Below are positions 1 through 7,182 of a DNA stretch of 18,848 bases, in pieces. The stretch comes from Bacillota bacterium (GTDB lineage: Bacteria > Bacillota > Clostridia > Acetivibrionales > JAFADI01). Position numbers and translations under genes: made by a program. Location of the stretch: assembly GCA_023424965.1 (NCBI GenBank), contig JAFADI010000131.1, positions 1 through 18,848 of the forward strand. The letters run 5' to 3'. The notes beneath the pieces are model-generated. The model did no database searches and was not told the DNA's origin. It worked only from the letters and a program-made list of their open reading frames with translations. Positions within the stretch are counted from its first letter, which is position 1, and every line of letters starts with the position of its first letter.

Positions 1-59
1 TTTCATTTTGTTACAGTTCGTCGAACAGGGCTGTGCGTAAAATAGAACACATGAAAATA

Positions 60-88
60 TTGTATTGTTTTGTAGAAAAATATAAAAT
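60..88 (+). promoter_or_regulatory. Candidate sigma-A promoter (TTGTAT N17 TAAAAT)
   Basis: A -35-like TTGTAT at 60-65 and a -10-like TAAAAT at 83-88 are separated by 17 bases inside an AT-rich stretch. It would start a transcript near position 95 that runs through the structured segment at 159-236 towards the S41 gene. The region is AT-rich enough for chance matches, so this is a weak call. Confidence 0.3.
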
Positions 89-158
89 AACATTAACAAC
101 AAATAATTTGACTCCCCTCCTGACCGGATAGCTCGCTTGATGGTTGGGATTTTTTTAT

Positions 159-236
159 GCCGCGGAAAGTGGTGCAAGATATGTCCAAAATCCCTGTTAG
201 CTTTTTTGCGCCCGGGGGTATGAAACATATATGCAC
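159..236. other. Possible structured leader RNA or long inverted repeat, class not recognised
   Basis: GTGCA at 172-176 can pair with TGCAC at 232-236, and ATATGT at 179-184 with ACATAT at 225-230, with a small internal loop between: 11 base pairs enclosing 40 bases. Inside, ATCCC (190-194) can pair with GGGGT (215-219). Just upstream, GCCGC (159-163) can pair with GTGGT (169-173), competing with the long stem. Runs of T lie at 150-156 and 202-207. I compared it by eye with GEMM, cobalamin, SAM, T-box and ykkC elements and it matches none. It may instead belong to a gene to the left of the window on the other strand. Confidence 0.3.
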
Positions 237-260
237 GAAACGATGAGAATTGTGAATAAT

Positions 261-289
261 TGGACAGGCTTCCAGGAATATAGTATTAT
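261..289 (+). promoter_or_regulatory. Probable promoter of the S41/TPR gene
   Basis: TGGACA at 261-266 and TATTAT at 284-289 each differ from the sigma-A consensus at one base and are 17 bases apart. The predicted start near 296 falls in the left arm of the inverted repeat at 290-334. This is the best promoter I see for the gene at 463 and leaves a leader of about 165 bases. Confidence 0.5.
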
Positions 290-334
290 ATCGATAACAA
301 CTTTAAAAATAAATAAATTAAGGTAATTATCGAT
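290..334. repeat. Inverted repeat ATCGATAA ... TTATCGAT at the predicted start site
   Basis: The 8-base arms at 290-297 and 327-334 are perfect inverted copies separated by 29 AT-rich bases. The left arm sits directly after the candidate -10 at 284-289. It could be an operator pair or a leader hairpin. The pairing is seen directly; the function is inferred. Confidence 0.4.
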
Positions 335-353
335 GAAGCTCGCGGAGTAAAAT

Positions 354-440
354 ATGAAGAAGTGTTTATTTATGAAGTTTGCTCGCTATAGTGAGCGAAG
401 TTTAAAAACAAATATTTCTTTAATAAAAAATCAATTTTAA
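354..440 (+). CDS. Possible 28-residue leader peptide
   Basis: An ATG at 354 follows GGAG (344-347) with 6 bases of spacing and opens a 28-codon frame ending in TAA at 438-440. The peptide is basic, begins MKKCLFMKFARYSERS and is not hydrophobic enough to be a clear membrane or signal peptide. It ends 22 bases before the ATG at 463. A hairpin at 378-399 lies inside it. It resembles no known attenuator peptide. A short frame with a good ribosome binding site just before a long gene could be regulatory, but chance is a real alternative. Confidence 0.2.
   Translation: MKKCLFMKFARYSERSLKTNISLIKNQF
378..399. repeat. Hairpin in the S41 gene leader
   Basis: TTTGCTCGC at 378-386 pairs with the segment ending GTGAGCGAA at 399, using two G-U pairs, and closes on a tight TATA loop. 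The heptamer GAAGTTT occurs on both sides (374-380 and 397-403). No T tract follows directly, so it is not an obvious terminator. It lies about 60 bases upstream of the start codon at 463. Confidence 0.45.
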
Positions 441-462
441 TATGACTTTATGGGGGAAGAAC

Positions 463-3165
463 ATGAAAAAATTGCTTGTTTTCTTGCTGGCGGCATTCAC
501 TGCTGCAGTCCTGTTTCCGGCATGGTCTCTGGCCTATGGGCAGGAAATAGAAAACCCGGATATAAAGATTGTCATTGATGGCAAAAAGGAGAATTATTCA
601 AATCCTCCGATTGTAATAAATGGGCGGACCCTCTTGCCTTTACGGGAAATGCTCATAAAACTGGGCGTGCAAAATGACGGGGAACATATTCTCTGGGACG
701 GCAGTGAAAAAAGTGTGACCGTGGTAAAGGACCCCGGCAGGCTCTTCCTCAAGATCAACGATACGGCGGCAAAGATAAACGATAAGACCGTCACGCTGGA
801 GGCAGCTCCGGTAATTTATAAGGATATGACCTACATTCCTGCCAGGTTTGTCGCAGAAAGCTTCGGCAGGAAGGTGGCATGGGACGGCGGTACCCAAACG
901 GTCATCATAGGCGCTGAAGCGGATTATGACCAGGTGAAGGGGATCATGGAAAACGCCGATAAAAAAATGATTTCCCTGAACAAATACAAATTATCCCAGC
1001 AGATCGAAATTGACGCTGCTTATCTGGGGCAAAAGCTGTCCATGGAAATAAACAATGTGTTCAGTATAGACCAGGTCAGAAAGGCCTGTTCGGGAAGCTG
1101 GAGTTCCACGGATTTTTTCAGCACTCCGGAGAATAAATTGGAACTGGACATGTGGATGGACTCTTCCGGCGTGTATTACAAGGATAAGAAGTCGGGGAGC
1201 TGGAGACAGCAGGATATTACGGAAGAAGAGCTGGAACTGGAGCGGAAAAAGACTTTTGACGCCTATTATTTCCTCCGCCAGGATGAGGCACTGCTGGCGG
1301 GAATAAGAGAGGTAGCATCCGGTGAAGCCGGCGAAATTCTTCTAAAAGGCGAAGTTATTCCCCGGGAATTTTTAAATAGCGTGAAAGGTTCAGGGGATAT
1401 GAAAAGTATCTGGGCCGATGTGAAGCTCAGCAGTTATGCCACTGAGATAAGAATTGACAGGAGTTCGGGGGCAATTAAAAATGTCAGGATTGAAATTTCG
1501 GCAGCAGGAGGTTCAAAGGACCCGGTAGGCTTTGATATGGTCTGCCTGTGGTCCAACAGCGATCTGAACGGAAGCTTTCAGGTTTCCACCCCAAAGGATC
1601 TGGACATCGTAGGTAAGGCAGCGGCGGAGGTAACCGCCGGGAACAACCGGATGAAGCTGGGAGATTACGAAGAAGCCGTGGCGAGCTACGACAGGGCAAT
1701 AAGCATCAACCCCAGGTATGCCGACGCCTACGCGGGAAAAGCTGCCGCCCTTTATTACCTGGGAGAATTCGAGGAGAGCCTTAATGTGCTGGGCAGGTAT
1801 ATGGAACTGGAGCCGAAGGACGAAAACGGCCTGGTGCTGGAGGCGAAGATACGGGTCGAATTTGGGGAATATGCCGAGGCGGTGGAATTGTGCGACAAAG
1901 CGGTGCAGATCAATCCCAAAAACGATATGGCTTATAACACCAAGGCACTTGCCTTAAAATATGACGACAGGTACAAGGAGGCTCTTGCTGCCGTTAACAT
2001 GGCGGTAATACTGAACCTCCAGAATGAGGAAGCCTGTCTCAACAAGGTTTCCATTCTGTATCACATGGGGAATTACACCGAGTGTATAAATTTCGCCCAA
2101 AAGGCAAAGGCGTTATTTCCCAAAAATGAAGAACTTCCATGGTTCCAGGGGGATTGCTACACTGCCCTGGCACAGTATGAAGATGCCATCCGATGCTATG
2201 AAGAGGTGGCAAGGATAAACCCCGGCAACGATTCTGCCATGGCATCCATCGGATGGGAATATTATAACCTTCAGAATTATCAGAAGGCGGAGGAATATGC
2301 GGATAAGGCCCTGAAGATAAATGCGGTGAACGGGTCGGCGGAGGATCTGAAGGAGTATATTAAAGAAGCCAGGCTCCCGGACAGCACCAGAATCTTCAAC
2401 TTTATAAAAGGGAACTACCTGTATCTGGACAAGGTCAGTGATTTCGACGGAAAATCAAAGCAGTTCCTGACAAAGGAAAATGTCTCCGTCCAGGATGTTG
2501 CGGATTATTTAAACGATATAAAGCTGAAGGACGATATTTACAGCTTTATCATAAGCGGTGAGGAGTACGACCGGTATATGGACGTGGAAGGAAGCAGCAG
2601 TATTGCGTCAAAAATACTGGATGCCAATAACTGCTACATAAGGCTGTACAGCTTCACTCCCGCAGTGGGGGATGAGTTTAAAGGCTTTGTGGATACAATC
2701 AAGGACACGGAAAGCAAAAACCTCATCATCGACTTGAGGGACAATGGGGGCGGCCTGACGGGACCTTCCAACCAGATTCTGGACTATTTGCTCCCCGAGT
2801 GCTCTACAAGCTTCACCGTGGATAGAAACGGATACATCTATTCCTATTACTCGGACGAAGCCCAGGTGAAATTCAAAAGGATTTTTGTCCTCGTAAACGG
2901 GAACACCGCCAGCAGCTCGGAGCTTTTGGCCCTGGGGCTTAAAAAGTACCTTAACAATGTGACCATCGTGGGCCGGCCCACGGTGGGAAAAGGCGTGTGC
3001 CAGTATGCCTATGAAGATAGAAGTAAAAAATATATCCTGTTCCTTGTGAGCAGCTACTGGAATGTAAAGGAACAGAATATCAGCGGTTCCAGAATCATGC
3101 CCGACATCGAAGTGACGGGAACGGACGATAAGGCTTATTTCGACGCAGTTTACAAGCTGCAATAG
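463..3165 (+). CDS. Exported protein: stalk domain, seven TPRs and S41 peptidase domain
   Basis: A 900-residue protein that starts with a signal peptide (residues 1-25), so it should act outside the membrane. In order: a copper-amine-oxidase N-terminal-like 'stalk' domain at about 34-148, despite the name not an oxidase; a region of unknown fold at about 150-385; seven tetratricopeptide repeats at about 390-637; and an S41 (C-terminal processing peptidase) domain at about 640-900. In the last, the DLRDNGGG motif, TASSSE (Ser817) and VGKG (Lys843) match the Ser/Lys dyad region of the family with near-canonical spacing. No PDZ domain is evident. I chose ATG 463 because GGGGGAAG lies just upstream; ATG 442 has no ribosome binding site and would place seven residues before the signal peptide. 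The gene is monocistronic, with a terminator at 3204. The substrate is unknown. TPRs probably bind protein partners. Confidence 0.88.
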   Translation: MKKLLVFLLAAFTAAVLFPAWSLAYGQEIENPDIKIVIDGKKENYSNPPIVINGRTLLPLREMLIKLGVQNDGEHILWDGSEKSVTVVKDPGRLFLKINDTAAKINDKTVTLEAAPVIYKDMTYIPARFVAESFGRKVAWDGGTQTVIIGAEADYDQVKGIMENADKKMISLNKYKLSQQIEIDAAYLGQKLSMEINNVFSIDQVRKACSGSWSSTDFFSTPENKLELDMWMDSSGVYYKDKKSGSWRQQDITEEELELERKKTFDAYYFLRQDEALLAGIREVASGEAGEILLKGEVIPREFLNSVKGSGDMKSIWADVKLSSYATEIRIDRSSGAIKNVRIEISAAGGSKDPVGFDMVCLWSNSDLNGSFQVSTPKDLDIVGKAAAEVTAGNNRMKLGDYEEAVASYDRAISINPRYADAYAGKAAALYYLGEFEESLNVLGRYMELEPKDENGLVLEAKIRVEFGEYAEAVELCDKAVQINPKNDMAYNTKALALKYDDRYKEALAAVNMAVILNLQNEEACLNKVSILYHMGNYTECINFAQKAKALFPKNEELPWFQGDCYTALAQYEDAIRCYEEVARINPGNDSAMASIGWEYYNLQNYQKAEEYADKALKINAVNGSAEDLKEYIKEARLPDSTRIFNFIKGNYLYLDKVSDFDGKSKQFLTKENVSVQDVADYLNDIKLKDDIYSFIISGEEYDRYMDVEGSSSIASKILDANNCYIRLYSFTPAVGDEFKGFVDTIKDTESKNLIIDLRDNGGGLTGPSNQILDYLLPECSTSFTVDRNGYIYSYYSDEAQVKFKRIFVLVNGNTASSSELLALGLKKYLNNVTIVGRPTVGKGVCQYAYEDRSKKYILFLVSSYWNVKEQNISGSRIMPDIEVTGTDDKAYFDAVYKLQ

Positions 3166-3203
3166 AGTAGTCCGATTCCTTGGTACCACGTATTGATTTA
3201 TGT

Positions 3204-3236
3204 GGCTCCTGCACGCTGCAGGAGCCTTTATGTTTG
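3204..3236 (+). terminator. Rho-independent terminator of the S41 gene
   Basis: A perfect 10-bp stem, GGCTCCTGCA (3204-3213) with TGCAGGAGCC (3217-3226), has a 3-base loop and is followed by TTTATGTTT. It lies 38 bases after the stop codon. Confidence 0.85.
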
Positions 3237-3251
3237 AACCGTAATTTTCCA

Positions 3252-3271
3252 TGTTAAATTGGTGTTAAATT
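3252..3271. promoter_or_regulatory. Pho-box-like direct repeat upstream of ppx-ppk
   Basis: TGTTAAATT occurs at 3252-3260 and again at 3263-3271, an exact 11-bp period. Read on the other strand this is TTTAACA-CCAA-TTTAACA, which fits the TT(A/T/C)A(C/T)A repeats bound by Bacillus subtilis PhoP. The second copy covers the -35 of a candidate promoter (TTAAAT 3265-3270, 17 bases, TATAAG 3288-3293). The upstream gene ends in a terminator, so only ppx-ppk can be the target. That PhoP binds here is inference from the repeat and from the polyphosphate genes downstream. Confidence 0.55.
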
Positions 3272-3304
3272 TGCCAAACTACCAGTTTATAAGGGGTTTT
3301 CCAA

Positions 3305-3333
3305 TTTACTAGAGCAATGCCCGGTGGTATAAT
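3305..3333 (+). promoter_or_regulatory. Sigma-A promoter of ppx-ppk
   Basis: TTTACT at 3305-3310, a 17-base spacer and a consensus TATAAT at 3328-3333 give a start near 3340 and a leader of about 48 bases. It is independent of the Pho-box-linked candidate promoter 40 bases upstream and could supply basal expression. Confidence 0.6.
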
Positions 3334-3365
3334 TGACTCAGAGTTTGTAGCATTATCTGGCAATT

Positions 3366-3372
3366 TGTCGAA
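3366..3372 (+). promoter_or_regulatory. Spo0A-box-like heptamer in the ppx leader
   Basis: TGTCGAA at 3366-3372 matches the Spo0A recognition heptamer TGNCGAA. It is downstream of both candidate promoters and abuts the ribosome binding site AAAGGGTG (3371-3378), a position that would suit repression. A 7-base match occurs often by chance. Confidence 0.25.
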
Positions 3373-3387
3373 AGGGTGTAAAAACCA

Positions 3388-4935
3388 ATGGTAAAGGATA
3401 AGGCCGGAGTGATGGCCACCATCGATGTGGGCTCCAATTCCATAAGAATGCTGATTGCACAGCTTTCACCGGCAGGTGAAATCATTACCCTCGAAGATTT
3501 ACACAAGTCCACCCATATAGGCAGGGATTCCTTTGTCAATGGCAGGATCCAGGTGGAGACCATCCATGAGACCTGTGATGTACTTCGAGGCTTCAACAGG
3601 CTGATGCAGGATTATAAGGTAAAATACTACCGGGCTGTGAGCACCAGCGGGATCAGAGAAGCCCAGAACAGGGAATATGTGCTGGAGCAAATCCGAATAA
3701 GGTCGGACCTGAAGGTTGAGGTGATCAACAGCGCCCAGGAACGTTTCCTCATGCTTAAAGCCATGCGCAACTATTTGAGCGAGCTTCAGCCCATGAATAA
3801 AAGTGTGCTCATCGTTCACATCGGTTCCGGTGGAGTGGAATTGTCGGTATACAGCGAAGGAAACCTGAAATTTACCGAATATATAAAGATCGGTTCGCTA
3901 AGGCTGAGAGAGGTACTGGCAGAGCTTGAAAAGAAGACGCTGGATTTTCCCAGCCTCATGGAAGAGTTTATCAAGAGCAGGCTGGACTTCCTGGAGCCCC
4001 TTATTTCAAGCATGAATATAGAGAGCTTTATCGGCCTGGGTGGAGAGCTGAGGACGATAACTGGGCTTTGTAAGGGCCATGAGGCGGGATATGAGGATAA
4101 ATTCATAGAGAAAAAATCCTTTAAAAAGCTGTATGAAAAGCTTCATACCCTGACGTCCCTGCAGATTGGCGATGAGTTTGGCCTGTCCCGCAGCCAGGCG
4201 GGGGTCTTGCTGCCCTCGGTGCTGCTTTTCAACATCTTCCTGGAGATGACCCATGCCTCCAACATATATGCACCGCTGGTATCCTTAAGGCACGGCCTGA
4301 TCACCGATATGGCGGACGAACTGCTGGATACCGACAGCAGAAGGGACGCACTGGAGGATATCATCGGCTCGGTGTGGCATCTGGGAAAAAAATATTCCAT
4401 TGACGAGGTCCACTGTGCCTTTCTTGAAAAGATCAGCTTATCGATCTTTGACCAGATGGGCAAAATACACAGGCTGGGAGACAGAGAGAGGCTTTACCTG
4501 CGGGTTGCGTCGATCCTCCATGATATAGGGAAATATGTAAATCACAGCACCCACGACATCCATTCCTATAACATCGTAAAATTCCTGGATATCATGGGCT
4601 TTTCCGACAGGGAACTGGAGCTGGTTGCAAATATCGTAAGATACCACAGCATCGACATACCCGACCAGTGGGACGAAAATTATTCCGCTCTGTCTCCGGA
4701 AGACCAGATCATTGTTTCGAAGCTAGCGGCCATCCTGAGGATTACAGAGGCACTGGACATAACCCACAAACAGAAAATCCAGAGGGTGGAGGTTCATAAT
4801 TCGGGGAAGGAGCTCCATTTTGACCTGTGGGCTTCCGAGGATATGCTTTTGGAAGAATGGAGCTTTTCAAGCCATACAACATTTTTTGAAGAAGTAATGG
4901 GCTACAGGCCTGTTTTAAAAAGCAGGAGGGTTTAA
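3388..4935 (+). CDS. ppx: Ppx/GppA-family phosphatase with C-terminal HD domain
   Basis: A 515-residue cytoplasmic protein. Residues about 8-300 are an ASKHA-fold Ppx/GppA domain, the family that removes phosphate from the ends of polyphosphate or from pppGpp. The phosphate-1 motif is clear (ATIDVGSNSIRML, residues 10-22). Residues about 320-490 form an HD domain with the metal-binding His378-Asp379 in ILHDIGKYV. Two active-site motifs deviate. The usual DIGGGSTEL loop reads HIGSGGVEL, with His144 in place of the metal-binding Asp, and the usual GTGGT reads GLGGE. Glu118 lies where the family's catalytic acid is expected. The protein may therefore have altered activity or act as a sensor. ATG 3388 follows AAAGGGTG with 9 bases of spacing. 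ppk starts 24 bases after its stop, so the pair is an operon. The symbol is by family; the substrate is unproven. Confidence 0.85.
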   Translation: MVKDKAGVMATIDVGSNSIRMLIAQLSPAGEIITLEDLHKSTHIGRDSFVNGRIQVETIHETCDVLRGFNRLMQDYKVKYYRAVSTSGIREAQNREYVLEQIRIRSDLKVEVINSAQERFLMLKAMRNYLSELQPMNKSVLIVHIGSGGVELSVYSEGNLKFTEYIKIGSLRLREVLAELEKKTLDFPSLMEEFIKSRLDFLEPLISSMNIESFIGLGGELRTITGLCKGHEAGYEDKFIEKKSFKKLYEKLHTLTSLQIGDEFGLSRSQAGVLLPSVLLFNIFLEMTHASNIYAPLVSLRHGLITDMADELLDTDSRRDALEDIIGSVWHLGKKYSIDEVHCAFLEKISLSIFDQMGKIHRLGDRERLYLRVASILHDIGKYVNHSTHDIHSYNIVKFLDIMGFSDRELELVANIVRYHSIDIPDQWDENYSALSPEDQIIVSKLAAILRITEALDITHKQKIQRVEVHNSGKELHFDLWASEDMLLEEWSFSSHTTFFEEVMGYRPVLKSRRV

Positions 4936-4959
4936 GCCTGAAATAGACGGAGGTTAGCC

Positions 4960-7071
4960 GTGAAAACCAACAGCAGTAAAAAAATCAAGAAATTCTTTAA
5001 CCGGGAGTTGAGCTGGCTCGAATTCAACCGGAGGGTGCTGGACGAGGCTTCTAACGGGGCCAATCCCATATTGGAGCGTTTGAAGTTTTTGGCCATCGTG
5101 AGCTCCAATCTGGATGAATTCTTTATGGTCAGAGTTGCCTCCCTTTTTAACCAGAAGCTGGCGGACTACAATCAACTGGACCTGGCGGGACTCACTCCGG
5201 CAGAGCAGATCGGACGGATCTCCACCGTGGTACACGATATGGTCACCGACCAGTACAATTGCTATAACCGTTCGTTGATGCCCAATCTAAAAAAAGAAAA
5301 AATTGTACTTCTCAAAATGAATGATCTCAATGACAGGCAGAAGAGTTTTTTAAAGGACTATTACAACAAAACCGTCTATCCGGTGCTGACGCCGATGGTG
5401 GTGGACAAAAGCAGGCCTTTTCCCCTGATACTCAATAAAAGCCTCAATGTGGCCCTGCTGCTGGAAAGCAACGATGATTCCGGAGACGTGGTTTTTGGCA
5501 TGGTTCAGGTCCCGGCGGTTCTAGACCGGCTGGTGGAGGTGCCTTCGGCCACCGGAGCCAGAAGCTTTGTATTCCTGGAGGATGTGATCAAAAGGTTCAT
5601 CGACACCCTGTTTACAGGACACCGGATTATAAAACAGGCTTGCTTCCGTATTACCAGGGATACCGACCAGGGACTTGAGGAAGAAGAAGCGGAAGACCTG
5701 CTGGAGGCCATACAGGAATTTATCAAAAAAAGAAAATGGGGAATGGTTATCAGGCTTGAGGTGGAGCATGGCGCCGACCCCAGGCTCCTGGAGCTGCTGG
5801 AGGAAGAAATTGAAGTTCCCTCGGAGTGTACTTTTGGTATAAAAGGACCGCTGGACCTGACATTTCTTATGAAATTGAGTTCCTTTCCGGGATTTGACCA
5901 CCTGCGCTTTCCTGCCTATTATTCGCAGCCGGTGCCGGAGCTTATGGATTGTGAGGATATTTTCCGGGCTGTTTCCCAGAGGGATATCCTGCTTCACCAT
6001 CCCTTCAATTCCTTTGACCCTGTCGTACAGTTTGTCAGGCAGGCTGCCAATGACCCGGGAGTGCTCGCCATAAAACAGACCCTTTACAGGGTGAGCGGCA
6101 ATTCCCCCATCGTTGAAGCCCTGGCCCAGGCTGCAGAAAACGGGAAGCAGGTAACGGTGCTGGTAGAATTAAAGGCCCGCTTTGACGAGCAGAACAATAT
6201 AAACTGGGCGAAGCGGTTGGAAATGGCGGGCTGCCACGTGATCTACGGGCTGGTTGGACTTAAAACCCACTGCAAGGTGCTGCTGGTGGTGAGAATGGAA
6301 GAGGATGGCATAAAACGCTATGTACACATGAGCACCGGAAACTACAACGACATCACCGCAAGATTTTATACCGACATCGGCATCTTCACCGCCAACCCCT
6401 ATTTCGGGGCCGATGCATCGGCCATATTCAACATGCTTTCGGGTTATTCCCAGCTGACAAAGATGTATAAGGTGGATGTGGCGCCAATTACCCTCCGGTC
6501 CCGGTTCATAAGCCTTATCCGGCAGGAGACGGAAAATGCCAGGGAGGGTAAAACGGCGGTAATAACGGCAAAAATGAATTCTCTTGTGGATGAGGGCATC
6601 ATCGAAGCGCTCTACGAGGCCTCCTGCGCCGGAGTCCAGATTAACCTCATCATAAGGGGCATATGCTGCCTCCGGCCGGGGATAAAGGGCCTCAGCGAGA
6701 GGATAAGCGTAAGGAGCATTGTGGGCAGGTATCTTGAGCACAGCAGGATATATTACTTCCATAACGACGGTGATGAGGTCATCTATCTGTCCAGCTCCGA
6801 CTGGATGACCAGGAATCTTGACAGGAGGGTGGAATTGCTTTTTCCTGTGGAAGATCGGGAAATATTTGCACATATTAAAAGAATACTCAGTGTCAGTTTG
6901 AAAGATACTACCAATGCAAGAATCCTTGACAGTGACGGTAATTATTCAAGGATTGACAAAAGAGGAAAGGAAATCGTCAACAGCCAGGAGATGTTTTCAA
7001 AGCTGGCTGTAAAGACGGCTCAAAAGGCGTCCAGAGAAAAGCTTGAGGAGGGCTTCAAGCCTGTTGAATAA
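4960..7071 (+). CDS. ppk1: Polyphosphate kinase 1
   Basis: A 703-residue protein of the usual length for PPK1, which reversibly transfers the gamma phosphate of ATP to growing inorganic polyphosphate. The N-terminal domain opens with FFNRELSWLEFNRRVL, the family hallmark. His456 in YVHMSTGNYND is the autophosphorylated histidine (E. coli His435/454 region), and His594 in EHSRIYYF is the second conserved active-site histidine in the phospholipase-D-like half. The ATP-binding and FDEQNNINWAKRLE segments are intact. The start is GTG 4960 behind GGAGGT, with no in-frame ATG nearby that keeps the N-terminal motif. It follows the Ppx/GppA-HD gene by 24 bases, so one transcript makes both the polyphosphate-forming enzyme and a family member that would degrade polyphosphate. 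I see no terminator after it. Confidence 0.96.
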   Translation: MKTNSSKKIKKFFNRELSWLEFNRRVLDEASNGANPILERLKFLAIVSSNLDEFFMVRVASLFNQKLADYNQLDLAGLTPAEQIGRISTVVHDMVTDQYNCYNRSLMPNLKKEKIVLLKMNDLNDRQKSFLKDYYNKTVYPVLTPMVVDKSRPFPLILNKSLNVALLLESNDDSGDVVFGMVQVPAVLDRLVEVPSATGARSFVFLEDVIKRFIDTLFTGHRIIKQACFRITRDTDQGLEEEEAEDLLEAIQEFIKKRKWGMVIRLEVEHGADPRLLELLEEEIEVPSECTFGIKGPLDLTFLMKLSSFPGFDHLRFPAYYSQPVPELMDCEDIFRAVSQRDILLHHPFNSFDPVVQFVRQAANDPGVLAIKQTLYRVSGNSPIVEALAQAAENGKQVTVLVELKARFDEQNNINWAKRLEMAGCHVIYGLVGLKTHCKVLLVVRMEEDGIKRYVHMSTGNYNDITARFYTDIGIFTANPYFGADASAIFNMLSGYSQLTKMYKVDVAPITLRSRFISLIRQETENAREGKTAVITAKMNSLVDEGIIEALYEASCAGVQINLIIRGICCLRPGIKGLSERISVRSIVGRYLEHSRIYYFHNDGDEVIYLSSSDWMTRNLDRRVELLFPVEDREIFAHIKRILSVSLKDTTNARILDSDGNYSRIDKRGKEIVNSQEMFSKLAVKTAQKASREKLEEGFKPVE

Positions 7072-7182
7072 GAGAATTGTACAAACCACTGGATTTATTC
7101 CGCTGCAGATGGTACTATATTCTATATTATTCACACACTGTTTTGAACAGAGAAAAATATGCAGCATTTGAGGATGATACGT

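Noticed and set aside
16..26. GTTCG-T-CGAAC palindrome as a LexA or Spo0A site
   Set aside because: The Gram-positive LexA box is CGAAC-N4-GTTCG, the opposite order, and the Spo0A heptamer has a mismatch at its first base. It may matter to a gene left of the window, but nothing here supports that.
2608..3252. Minus-strand frame of 214 codons under the S41 domain
   Set aside because: It is antisense to conserved peptidase motifs, has no ribosome binding site or homology-like motifs, and runs through the terminator at 3204.
6169..6873. Minus-strand frame of 234 codons under ppk1
   Set aside because: It is antisense to the catalytic half of ppk1, and its composition fits a shadow of that gene.
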